Source: an uncultured Alphaproteobacteria bacterium (GTDB lineage: Bacteria; Pseudomonadota; Alphaproteobacteria; Rhodobacterales; Rhodobacteraceae). From it: 18,481 nt of DNA. The notes below the pieces were generated by a model. The model saw only the letters and a program-made list of their open reading frames with translations. It was not told where the DNA came from and did no database searches. Location: NCBI GenBank assembly GCA_902580265.1, contig CACHJY010000024.1:1-18481 (forward strand), read 5' to 3'. Of this stretch, positions 8,314 through 15,354 are shown piece after piece (the stretch's first letter is position 1; each line of letters starts with the position of its first letter). A program made the position numbers and the translations under genes.

Positions 8314-9045
8314 TCACGGTAAACTCAATTTTGCGGTTCTACCGCCGTCAACAGTCAAGACTTGACCTGTCAAAAAAGATGCCTTTTCAGATGCAAGCCA
8401 AACAATTAATTCGGCTACTTCAGAAGGTTCTCCACTTCGCTTCAAGGGATGGATTTCACCAATTTTATTTTTAAAAACTTTGGGATCTGATAGTGATTTA
8501 ATGAACTCTTCATTCAACTCAGTATTTATCCAGCCAGGAGCAACAGCATTGCACCGTATGCCTTCAGGTCCGTGGTCAACTGCGACTGCCCGCGTTAATG
8601 CATGAAGGCCTCCTTTTGAAGCACAATATGCTGGATGGCGAGGGTTACTTCCCAATCCTTCTATAGAACCTACATTGACAATGGAGCCCTTTCTTACCTT
8701 TAACAATGGAAGAGCATGTTTTATGAGAAGAAAGGGGGTAGTCAAGTTAATTTGAAGTTGTTCAAACCAATCAGTTTCACTTGTTTCTTCAGCACTCCCT
8801 TCACGCATAATGCCTGCATTATTTACCAAAATATCAAGGCGCCCTTCTATATCTTTTATCTCAGAAAGAATTTTTTTTGGCATTTCTAGGTCATTAAAGT
8901 CAGCTTCAAGCCAAAAATGCTCCCCCTTACTTCTTTGCGCTGTGTAAACCTTGGCACCTTTTTTATTCAAGAGCTTTGCTGTGCTAAGCCCGATTCCGCG
9001 TGAAGCCCCAGTAACTAAAGCAATCTTACCCTCCAGTTCTCTCAT
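8314..9045 (-). CDS. Short-chain dehydrogenase/reductase, second of a coupled pair
   Basis: A classical SDR of 243 residues when started at the ATG at 9045. The cofactor motif TGASRGIG lies at 12-19, NNAG at 75-78, the catalytic Ser127 in VNVGS and Tyr140-x-x-x-Lys144 in YCASK. The C-terminus has the VAPGWINTE and TVDGG patterns. The residue after the second strand is Arg38 (QRSKG) with no Asp, which suggests NADP(H). I chose 9045 over the longer in-frame start at 9087 because it begins right before the LEGKIALVTG motif, has a GGAGGA site at 9057-9062 and makes a four-base ATGA overlap with the previous SDR. The longer version would add an unlikely basic extension. Its role is oxidation or reduction of a hydroxyl/keto group in the operon's pathway. 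Confidence 0.92.
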   Translation of the reverse strand: MRELEGKIALVTGASRGIGLSTAKLLNKKGAKVYTAQRSKGEHFWLEADFNDLEMPKKILSEIKDIEGRLDILVNNAGIMREGSAEETSETDWFEQLQINLTTPFLLIKHALPLLKVRKGSIVNVGSIEGLGSNPRHPAYCASKGGLHALTRAVAVDHGPEGIRCNAVAPGWINTELNEEFIKSLSDPKVFKNKIGEIHPLKRSGEPSEVAELIVWLASEKASFLTGQVLTVDGGRTAKLSLP

Positions 9046-9773
9046 GATACTGGTTTTCCTCCGTTTACTTCGACTAGAGATCCACACATATATCGGGCTT
9101 CATCAGAGGCTAAAAACAAAATTACGTCTGAAATATCGTCAGGTTCAGCTATGCGGCCTAGAGGAACGGTCTCATTGAGTTCTTTTATAGCCTTCTCTGG
9201 GTCAAGACCACGAATAGAAAAACCAGAACGTATCATTGGTGTATTTACTTCATTCGGACAAACGGCATTTACCCGTATGTTTTGATGTGCGTGATCACGA
9301 CCTAAACACTGTGTAAATGACGCTAAAGCGGCTTTTGACATTATGTATATCAGATGATCAGGGCCAGGATTTAATCCCCAGCAACTTGCTATATTTACAA
9401 TTGATCCACCCCCATTTTTTACCATAATAGGGATCGTGGATCGACATAACCTAAATGGCGCTTCTATATTAACGGCCATCGTTGATTTAAAGTCATCATC
9501 TGTGGCCTCAGTAATTTTACCTCTTCGAATGATACCTGCATTGTTTATCAGAATATCCAGACCTCCCAATGCATCTTTAGCTTTATTAGGCAAGTCGTCG
9601 CAGAACTGAGCAGCCGAAAGGTCGCCTGGGAAATGAGCTTCCGCTTCAACATTACTAACGGTAATATCTGTTATTGCGACTGATGCTCCTTCCGCTCTTA
9701 ATTTTCTTACAAGAGACTTCCCAATTCCACCAGCGGCACCGGTTACAAGAGCTTTTTTTCCATTGAATCTCAT
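9042..9773 (-). CDS. Short-chain dehydrogenase/reductase, first of a coupled pair
   Basis: A classical 243-residue SDR. It shows TGAAGGIG at 11-18, an acidic Asp36 at the end of the second strand (AITD) indicating preference for NAD(H), NNAG at 77-80, Ser130 in VNIAS, and Tyr143-x-x-x-Lys147 in YIMSK. CPNEVNTPM follows the active site and VNGG the C-terminal strand. The PN in place of the usual PG after the sixth strand is a small departure. It starts 5 bases after the methyltransferase stop and overlaps the next SDR by ATGA. An NAD-type and an NADP-type SDR translated together could form an oxidation/reduction pair that inverts or relocates a hydroxyl group; that is an inference from the cofactor residues only. 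Confidence 0.93.
   Translation of the reverse strand: MRFNGKKALVTGAAGGIGKSLVRKLRAEGASVAITDITVSNVEAEAHFPGDLSAAQFCDDLPNKAKDALGGLDILINNAGIIRRGKITEATDDDFKSTMAVNIEAPFRLCRSTIPIMVKNGGGSIVNIASCWGLNPGPDHLIYIMSKAALASFTQCLGRDHAHQNIRVNAVCPNEVNTPMIRSGFSIRGLDPEKAIKELNETVPLGRIAEPDDISDVILFLASDEARYMCGSLVEVNGGKPVS
9057..9062 (-). promoter_or_regulatory. Ribosome binding site fixing the start of the second SDR
   Basis: GGAGGA on the minus strand, 11 bases before the ATG at 9045. Together with the ATGA overlap it favours 9045 over the in-frame ATG at 9087. Confidence 0.6.
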
Positions 9774-9778
9774 TTTTA

Positions 9779-11329
9779 TTAGTAATCCTGATTGAGGGAG
9801 TCAGTGGCGGGAATTTGTGACTCTCTTAGAGCAATAAATTCCAATAACTCATCATTGATTGCTTCATTGATTTTTGGTTCTTCATAATCTTCCAAAAGAG
9901 ACTTTGCATGCTTAAGCGCTCTTTCAGTAATCTCTGTTGAGCCTTCGGCCTGCCATTGTTCAATAGAGTTATTATCAAAAAGCTCAGGCATAAAGAAAGC
10001 TCGTTGAAAGTTTTCTAGCGTGTGGGGATGACCCAAATAATGACCTCCAGGTCCAATGTCATTGACTGCGTTTAGGCCTTCATCAAAGTCGTCCCAATTA
10101 ATGCCCTGAGCCATTCGATATGCCATCGCGCACTGCTCTGCATCGACAATAAACTTTGCTGTACTACAATGCATACCAGCCTCATTCCATCCAGCTGAAT
10201 GCCAAATATAATTTGCACCAGACATCATGACGGCCATCAGTGTTGTTGCACTCTCATAGCCTGCTTGCGCATCAAAAGTCTTTGCGCCTCCTAATGTGTT
10301 TGATGTTCTCCACGGTACTTTATAATATCGTGCCATTTGACCAATCATAAAATTCATCAAACTGATTTCTGGAGTTCCTGCCATCGGAGCTCCTGACTTC
10401 ATTGATACCGTAGAAAGATAATGACCATAAATTGCGGGTGCACCCTTTTTAATAACTTGGGTGTATGCAAGAGCCGATAATGCCTCAGCATTAAGCTGGG
10501 CAACTGTTGGAGCTACCGATGCAGGAGTATTTGCACCCCCTAAAACAAACGGAGAGCATAATACCGGTTGGTTTCTTTTGCAAAAAGCTCTCATCGCGCC
10601 AAGCATTGTTTCATCCCAAACTAAAGGAGAGTTTCCATTACAGTTACCGGTAACTACTGGATGATTGTCGATAAAACCAGGACCAAATAGAATATCGCAC
10701 ATTTTAATCACATCTTCGGCGTTTTTGGGACTAGTTGTCATTCCCATAAATGTTTTGTCGGAGTATCGCATGGATGAATAGGTGATGCGTAAATGACGAT
10801 GGCTTATAGGATGATCATAGGGCTCTACTATATGATGTGCACTTGAGTGCATTGATGGAAGCATGTGTGAAAGCTTATGAAAATTGGCTAAATCTTCTAA
10901 GGTTGGATTACGACGTTTATCTTCTAGGTCTCTAAGGTAGGGAGCTCCCGTCATCGGCACGAACATGCAGTAGTTTTTTCCAAAATCAAGATTATTTTTT
11001 ATGTTTCTTGCATGATATGTAAATGTCTCGGGTATGGATTTAATTAGATCTTTTACTAAAAATCTATCTAGAAAAACTGTTTCTCCAACAATCTTTGCCC
11101 CAATGGATCTCCAATCTTTAAGAGCAATTTTATCTCGAAAATGAATGCCGGTATTTTCCAAGATGTCCATGGAGGCCTCATCAATTCGTTTGATCTGATC
11201 TCGATTTAATGGTTCTGTTAGCGGAAGGCTGTGCTGTAATGCTGGCAGCATTGTAAAATTTCTTGTCTGGCTCTTTAGCCGTCTAGAGCTACGCCCCTTT
11301 CGTATTGTTCCTACGGCTTGCACCGTCAT
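9779..11329 (-). CDS. MttB-family (trimethylamine methyltransferase-like) protein, non-pyrrolysine
   Basis: A 516-residue protein of the MttB superfamily. Known members transfer a methyl group from a quaternary or tertiary amine (trimethylamine, glycine betaine, proline betaine, carnitine) to a corrinoid protein. Visible features are a basic N-terminus (RKGRSSRRLKSQTR), an LTEPLNRDQIKRIDEAS helix, PMTGAPYLRDLEDKRR (125-140), GGAKTFDAQAGYES (347-360) and the C-terminal GPGGHYLGHPHT (426-437). The frame is read through without any stop, so it encodes no pyrrolysine; it belongs to the non-Pyl branch, of which few members have tested substrates. Its start overlaps the stop of the aldehyde dehydrogenase (ATGA), and the first SDR follows after 5 bases. 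No corrinoid protein or methyl-THF transferase gene is in the window, so it either works with distant partners or does different chemistry. Confidence 0.9.
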   Translation of the reverse strand: MTVQAVGTIRKGRSSRRLKSQTRNFTMLPALQHSLPLTEPLNRDQIKRIDEASMDILENTGIHFRDKIALKDWRSIGAKIVGETVFLDRFLVKDLIKSIPETFTYHARNIKNNLDFGKNYCMFVPMTGAPYLRDLEDKRRNPTLEDLANFHKLSHMLPSMHSSAHHIVEPYDHPISHRHLRITYSSMRYSDKTFMGMTTSPKNAEDVIKMCDILFGPGFIDNHPVVTGNCNGNSPLVWDETMLGAMRAFCKRNQPVLCSPFVLGGANTPASVAPTVAQLNAEALSALAYTQVIKKGAPAIYGHYLSTVSMKSGAPMAGTPEISLMNFMIGQMARYYKVPWRTSNTLGGAKTFDAQAGYESATTLMAVMMSGANYIWHSAGWNEAGMHCSTAKFIVDAEQCAMAYRMAQGINWDDFDEGLNAVNDIGPGGHYLGHPHTLENFQRAFFMPELFDNNSIEQWQAEGSTEITERALKHAKSLLEDYEEPKINEAINDELLEFIALRESQIPATDSLNQDY

Positions 11330-12816
11330 TCGATCTTATCTTGCGATGCTGGATCGGTAAGATCGATCCATATCGTTTTCACCTCACAATATTGTTCATG
11401 GGCATGAACACCATTATCCCGTCCACCAAATCCAGATTGTTTATATCCCCCAAAGGGTGTTGTAATATCGCCTTCTCCATAGCTATTTACTGTCACAGTG
11501 CCAGCCCTAAGTTCTCTTGCTGCTCTCAGGGCATTTCTTGTGTTAGCACTAAAAATAGATGCGGTTAATCCATATTCTGTTTTATTTGCTAATGATATTG
11601 CCTCTTCATTTGTTTGCACCTCTAGAACACTTAGAATTGGCCCAAATATTTCGTCTCTCGCTTTTCTATCATCTGTTGTTGTTTCGTAAATTGTAGGCGT
11701 AACAAAGTTGCCATCAATCTTTCCCCCAATAACTGCTCCCTCACTCAGATAGCTAGAAACTTTTTTGCAATGCTCTTTGTCAATAAGTGCTCCTAAGTGA
11801 TTTTGCGGGTCTAGAGGGTCACCAGTTTTCCAGTCTCTTAATCGATCAACTATTTTCTTAAGTAAATCCGATTTGATATCCTTATGAACAATTAGTCTAG
11901 ATATAGCGCTGCAGTTTTCACCCATATTCCAAAAAGCTCCATTGACTATGTGTTCCGCTATAAGGTCCAGGTTTTCTGCATCATTAAAAACAACGGCTGG
12001 GTTTTTGCCACCACATTCCAAAACAGTTTTCTTTAAATTACTTTCCGAGGAGTACTTTAAAAAAAGCCGCCCTGTTTCTGTTGAGCCGGTAAAACTAACC
12101 ATATCAACATTTGCATGGCGACCAAGTTTTTCACCAACTATTGGCCCAGTACCTGGTAGCACTTGTAAAACTCCTCGGGGAATTCCTGCCTCAGCAGCGA
12201 GCTCAGCAACTCTAAGAGCAGTGAGAGAGGTCTGCTCGGCAGGCTTTACAATAACCGAACATCCAGAAGCAAGAGCAGGGCCTATTTTCCAGGCAAGCAT
12301 CAATAATGGAAAATTCCATGGAAGAATTGCTGCAACTACACCTATTGGCTCTCTTAGTATAATAGATAATGCATCGTCACCACTGGGAGCTGTTTGATCA
12401 TAAATTTTATCAATTAACTCAGCATGCCATTTTATTGTATGAATTGCTTCCGGCAAATCGATTTGAACACAATCTCTTATTGGTTTTCCACTTTCTATGC
12501 TCTCCATTACTGCAAGTTCTTTTCGATTTCGTGTTAACAACTTGCATAGCTTTATAAGTATATCTTTTCTTTTAGAAGGATGGAGGCGACACCATTTACC
12601 TTGATCAAATGCTTCTCTTGCTTTTTCAACTGCAAGATTTACATCTTCATCGCTAGCAGTGGTAATACTTGTTATTTCTTTGCTTGTGGAGGGGTTAAGA
12701 GTGGTCATCAGTGCTCCTGATCCCTTATAATACTTCCCATCAATAAATGGGCTTTGCGGAAAATCTAATGATGCTCCAAGACTTTTATATTCTTCATGTG
12801 TTAAAAGCTCACTCAT
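11326..12816 (-). CDS. NAD(P)-dependent aldehyde dehydrogenase
   Basis: A complete 496-residue aldehyde dehydrogenase: PWNFP with Asn168, VKPAE with Lys191, the GSTETG cofactor loop (244-249), general base Glu267 in LECGGK, and the nucleophile Cys302 in MGENCSAISR. Length and spacing match the betaine-aldehyde / gamma-glutamyl-aminobutyraldehyde (PuuC-like) group, which oxidises amino- or trimethylamino-aldehydes to acids. Alpha-ketoglutarate-semialdehyde dehydrogenase is another possibility given the DapA-type neighbour. It starts two bases after the DapA-family stop, with a strong AAGGAG ribosome site, and its stop overlaps the MttB-like start, so it is the second gene of the operon. It probably oxidises the aldehyde produced by the flavoprotein or the lyase. 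Confidence 0.95.
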   Translation of the reverse strand: MSELLTHEEYKSLGASLDFPQSPFIDGKYYKGSGALMTTLNPSTSKEITSITTASDEDVNLAVEKAREAFDQGKWCRLHPSKRKDILIKLCKLLTRNRKELAVMESIESGKPIRDCVQIDLPEAIHTIKWHAELIDKIYDQTAPSGDDALSIILREPIGVVAAILPWNFPLLMLAWKIGPALASGCSVIVKPAEQTSLTALRVAELAAEAGIPRGVLQVLPGTGPIVGEKLGRHANVDMVSFTGSTETGRLFLKYSSESNLKKTVLECGGKNPAVVFNDAENLDLIAEHIVNGAFWNMGENCSAISRLIVHKDIKSDLLKKIVDRLRDWKTGDPLDPQNHLGALIDKEHCKKVSSYLSEGAVIGGKIDGNFVTPTIYETTTDDRKARDEIFGPILSVLEVQTNEEAISLANKTEYGLTASIFSANTRNALRAARELRAGTVTVNSYGEGDITTPFGGYKQSGFGGRDNGVHAHEQYCEVKTIWIDLTDPASQDKIE

Positions 12817-12818
12817 AA

Positions 12819-13721
12819 CTATCTCCTTATTATTCTATCAATCGTAACATTCATTGTATTTACCACTTGTTCAAAAACACGCTTTTCATCTTTATTTAGA
12901 GGCTGTAAGGGCTTCCGAGGAGGCCCAGCATCAATCCCTCTTAAATTCAGCCCGTACTTAATGCATTGTACAAACTTTCCTCCCTGCTCCAGGACCCTCA
13001 TCAAAGGAAGCATGGCTGACATTACGGCTCTTCCTTTTGTGAAATCTCCTTCAATCACACATGCTTTGTAAAGAGCTAAATGGGCTTCAGGTGCAAAATT
13101 AGAACCAGCACATACCCAGCTTTTAGCACCCCATGCAAAAAATTCTAATGCCTGATCATCCATTCCACAGCTTAAAGATATATGAGGATAATCTCGTGCC
13201 AACATATGTAATCGGTTTGGGTCTCCTGAGCTTTCTTTTATTGCACAAAAGTTTTTTGAGCGACCTAATCGGTCAAGTGTCTCTTCATCCATATTAACGC
13301 TCATTCGCCCTGGATAATTGTATAGAATTACAGGCAAATTTGCTTCTCTATCGATTGCTAAGGCATGCAGTGCAATCTCTCGTCCAGTTGGATAAGCATA
13401 AGGTGGTGTAGCAATCATAATTGCATCAGCTCCAGCAATTCTTGCTTGCTTCGCATATTCGATACTGTCTTCTGTACGGATGGCGCCGGTTCCAACAATC
13501 ATAGGTAAACGATCATCAAGTAATTCTTTTACTCTACTCATTAAGAACACACGTTCTTTCATACTCATGGCGTAATATTCACCCGTAGTACCAGCTACGA
13601 TTATTCCGTGAACACCTGTATCCACTAAAAAGTCAATTGCTGAAGCCATAGCTATTGAGTTGAGTGTAAAGTCACTATTGAAAGGGGCAATTAAAGGAGT
13701 GTAGATCCCCTCAAATTTCAT
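12819..13721 (-). CDS. DapA/NanA-family class I aldolase, lyase or dehydratase
   Basis: A 300-residue TIM-barrel enzyme of the dihydrodipicolinate synthase family, acting through a Schiff base on Lys162 (in AIKESSGD). Also present are GTTGE (44-48), Tyr108 and Tyr134, which line up with the proton-relay Tyr residues of DapA, and Arg139 in YNYPGR. In place of the ESxTL that usually follows GTTG in true DapA, it has EYYAM. Together with the catabolic neighbours, this argues against lysine biosynthesis. Family members in catabolic operons act as keto-acid aldolases, as 5-keto-4-deoxyglucarate dehydratase or as the deaminase of hydroxyproline breakdown (pyrroline-4-hydroxy-2-carboxylate). It is the first gene of the seven-gene operon; a GGAT site precedes the ATG weakly. 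Specific substrate not assignable. Confidence 0.9.
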   Translation of the reverse strand: MKFEGIYTPLIAPFNSDFTLNSIAMASAIDFLVDTGVHGIIVAGTTGEYYAMSMKERVFLMSRVKELLDDRLPMIVGTGAIRTEDSIEYAKQARIAGADAIMIATPPYAYPTGREIALHALAIDREANLPVILYNYPGRMSVNMDEETLDRLGRSKNFCAIKESSGDPNRLHMLARDYPHISLSCGMDDQALEFFAWGAKSWVCAGSNFAPEAHLALYKACVIEGDFTKGRAVMSAMLPLMRVLEQGGKFVQCIKYGLNLRGIDAGPPRKPLQPLNKDEKRVFEQVVNTMNVTIDRIIRR

Positions 13722-13848
13722 TGCTTATCCATATTCAAAGCGGTCGTTGTTGAATTGTAAGGAAATTTAAATATTGTTACAGACAAGAAAACCACCATCG
13801 TTTTCTTTATTTTGAATGCGGATGGCAGGAGAGTCAATGATTAGGACA
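13722..13848 (-). promoter_or_regulatory. Leader region of the seven-gene operon
   Basis: These 127 noncoding bases lie between the DapA-family start and the hairpin behind the small membrane gene. They must carry the operon's promoter if the hairpin terminates upstream transcription. I find AT-rich candidate segments (TTGTCT followed by TAACAATATTTAAA on the minus strand) but no -35/-10 pair with good match and spacing, no clear sigma-54 element and no obvious regulator palindrome. Confidence 0.3.
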
Positions 13849-13877
13849 ACAAAGGGAACTAAAGAAGTTCCCTTTGT
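13849..13877 (-). terminator. Perfect 11-bp hairpin after the 117-residue membrane protein gene
   Basis: An 11-bp perfect stem (ACAAAGGGAAC / GTTCCCTTTGT) with a 7-base loop starts 18 bases beyond the stop of the small membrane gene. The stem itself ends TTTGT and is followed by TGTCC, so there is no long T run; termination efficiency is uncertain. It is the strongest inverted repeat I found in the window and could also act as an mRNA-end stabiliser or processing site. Confidence 0.6.
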
Positions 13878-13894
13878 CACGTCATGAGTAGAAT

Positions 13895-14248
13895 TTAATA
13901 AAGCGCAAGCAGTTGGAAAATCGCAATGATTACGAAAACGCCAGCAAAAACAAATTTCAATACTCCAAGTGGAATAGCCTTTACCTCCTTGCCGTAATTG
14001 GTATTTGACGTCTTATCATCCATTTCATCTATCAGTAATTGTACTGTGCCCATTTGCCTTAAGACGCCAAATGCCCCCGTGAAAGCCATTAAAACAATTG
14101 TTGCTGCAACTGCGCTTTCTTTCCCAGAAAGATCTCCAAATATTATAGCCATCAGTGTAATGGACTGGCTGACCATAGTAATGAACACAATAATTAAAAA
14201 ATTGTACAGTGCTGCAGTTTGCAACGATGCTCGTATATTTTGATCCAT
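13895..14248 (-). CDS. Small three-helix membrane protein, unrecognised
   Basis: A 117-residue protein that I do not recognise. Three hydrophobic segments are visible at about residues 12-36, 45-64 and 92-115. A charged linker with LIDEMDDKTSNTNYGKEVK lies between the second and third, and the protein ends on an aromatic/aliphatic tail. There is no cleavable signal peptide; the N-terminus is short and polar. The gene looks real: AAGGGGG sits at good distance before the ATG, and a strong hairpin follows the stop. It lies alone between the alpha/beta hydrolase and the seven-gene operon, 73 bases from the first and 173 from the second. It could be a holin-sized or channel-like membrane protein or a small membrane subunit; nothing in the sequence decides. 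Confidence 0.75.
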   Translation of the reverse strand: MDQNIRASLQTAALYNFLIIVFITMVSQSITLMAIIFGDLSGKESAVAATIVLMAFTGAFGVLRQMGTVQLLIDEMDDKTSNTNYGKEVKAIPLGVLKFVFAGVFVIIAIFQLLALY

Positions 14249-14321
14249 GTCAAAATCCCCCTTGTTAAAATTAATAAAAGGTTAAACCAATTCTTCTTAG
14301 TTCAAAAGGAAAACTTTTTGA

Positions 14322-15263
14322 TCAATGAAAAGACTTTAAAATATTTACAATCTCTTTAAAAATTTTCTTTCCTAAAGGGCTTTGATCACGGCATCTAATG
14401 AAGCCATGAATTAGTGATTGCGCCTCTTTGTGAAATACAGGTACTCCGTCATCTATAAGTTTTTTTGCGAGTTTTTTACCCTCTGTAGCTAAGGGATCTA
14501 ATTCTGCATTTAACAATACCGTTTTTGGCATTCCTGAAAAACTCTTTTGTAAAATTGGAAATGCTAATGGATTTGAATAGTCCTCAGGTCCGTTGAGGTA
14601 TGTATCAAAAAACCAAAGCATCATTTTTTTAGTGAGAAAAGGCGCTTCTGCATGCTTTAAATAAGAATAGCTATCAAAATCTTTGTCTATACATGGATAG
14701 ATTAGAAATTGATATAGCGGCAGAGGGTCACCATTTTGCATGAGAAGAAGATTAGTCGATATGGCTAGATTTCCACCTGCTGAGTCTCCTCCAATTGAAA
14801 GCCTGTTTCTATCAATGTTAAAGGTATCAGCATTTTGAAAAACTTTTTTAAAGATCTCATGGCATTGATAGAGAGCTTTGGGAAACTTATTTTCTGGAGA
14901 CAACCCATACTCAAGTGAAATTACTTGGCACTCGCCATCTAAAGCTATGTCGACACACACCCCATCATGAGAGTCAAGATCTCCAATAATCCAACCTCCT
15001 CCATGCATATAAATTAAACAAGGAAGTTGTTTATCATTACCTTTGGGTCGGTATATTCTTGAGTTCACAAGTCCATTTTCCGTTTTAAATACGTGCTCTT
15101 TAACATCTAATGCTGAAGGTCTTTTGAGAGCAGTCATTGCGACTTTTTTTTTCATTGACTCTCTAAAGGCTTGCGGAGTGGAATTAAATGGCATGCTATC
15201 CTTTTTTGGTGCCATAGCTTCAACAAAATTATTTAGTGAGGGATCCATATTTGGGTAAACCAT
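14322..15263 (-). CDS. Alpha/beta hydrolase, HSL-type (family IV) esterase
   Basis: A 313-residue carboxylesterase-type hydrolase of the hormone-sensitive-lipase group. It has the oxyanion-hole motif HGGGW at 87-91, the nucleophile elbow GDSAGG with Ser161, the acid Asp256 in AELDPL and His286 in LIHGF, so the triad is complete. It lacks a signal peptide and is presumably cytoplasmic, cleaving short acyl esters or lactones. The cap domain is the N-terminal helical part (residues 1-55). An AAGG site precedes the ATG. It is divergent from the class III aminotransferase across about 90 bases, with the small membrane gene 73 bases downstream. Its physiological ester is unknown; it need not belong to either neighbouring operon. 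Confidence 0.93.
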   Translation of the reverse strand: MVYPNMDPSLNNFVEAMAPKKDSMPFNSTPQAFRESMKKKVAMTALKRPSALDVKEHVFKTENGLVNSRIYRPKGNDKQLPCLIYMHGGGWIIGDLDSHDGVCVDIALDGECQVISLEYGLSPENKFPKALYQCHEIFKKVFQNADTFNIDRNRLSIGGDSAGGNLAISTNLLLMQNGDPLPLYQFLIYPCIDKDFDSYSYLKHAEAPFLTKKMMLWFFDTYLNGPEDYSNPLAFPILQKSFSGMPKTVLLNAELDPLATEGKKLAKKLIDDGVPVFHKEAQSLIHGFIRCRDQSPLGKKIFKEIVNILKSFH

Positions 15264-15354
15264 TTATATCGACCTTTCTATAGCAATAATTTTAATGACT
15301 TCATTCCATTAAAAAGTTAGCGTTAAAGTATGTTTTATACAAGTGGTGGTTAAT
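15264..15354. promoter_or_regulatory. Divergent intergenic region between hydrolase and aminotransferase
   Basis: Two genes face outward from these 91 bases, so promoters for both should lie here. On the minus strand TGCTATAGA resembles an extended -10 but sits on the hydrolase ribosome site. On the plus strand TATACA has no matching -35. No inverted repeat suggestive of a shared operator was found. Confidence 0.3.
15345..15349 (+). promoter_or_regulatory. Ribosome binding site favouring the ATG start of the aminotransferase
   Basis: GGTGG ends five bases before the ATG at 15355. The in-frame GTG codons at 15343 and 15346 have no ribosome site upstream and are themselves part of this purine-rich element, so 15355 is preferred. 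Confidence 0.5.

Noticed and set aside
9046..9087. Longer start for the second SDR at 9087
   Set aside because: It would add 14 residues rich in Ser, Arg and Lys before the normal SDR start and overlap the previous gene by 46 bases; the ATG at 9045 has the ribosome site and a standard ATGA overlap.
9779..11329. Possible in-frame pyrrolysine (TAG) codon in the MttB-like gene
   Set aside because: The frame runs from start to stop with no internal TAG, and the conserved family motifs before and after are continuous.
11942..12397. A 151-codon open frame on the plus strand inside the aldehyde dehydrogenase gene
   Set aside because: It lies wholly opposite a complete aldehyde dehydrogenase with all catalytic residues, has no ribosome site and its translation shows no recognisable domain; it is a frame shadow.
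12819..13721. Assignment of the DapA-family gene as dapA of lysine biosynthesis
   Set aside because: The residues after GTTGE differ from the ESxTL of true DapA, and the gene leads a catabolic operon.
15343..15354. GTG start for the aminotransferase four codons upstream
   Set aside because: No ribosome site precedes it, while GGTGG is correctly spaced for the ATG at 15355.
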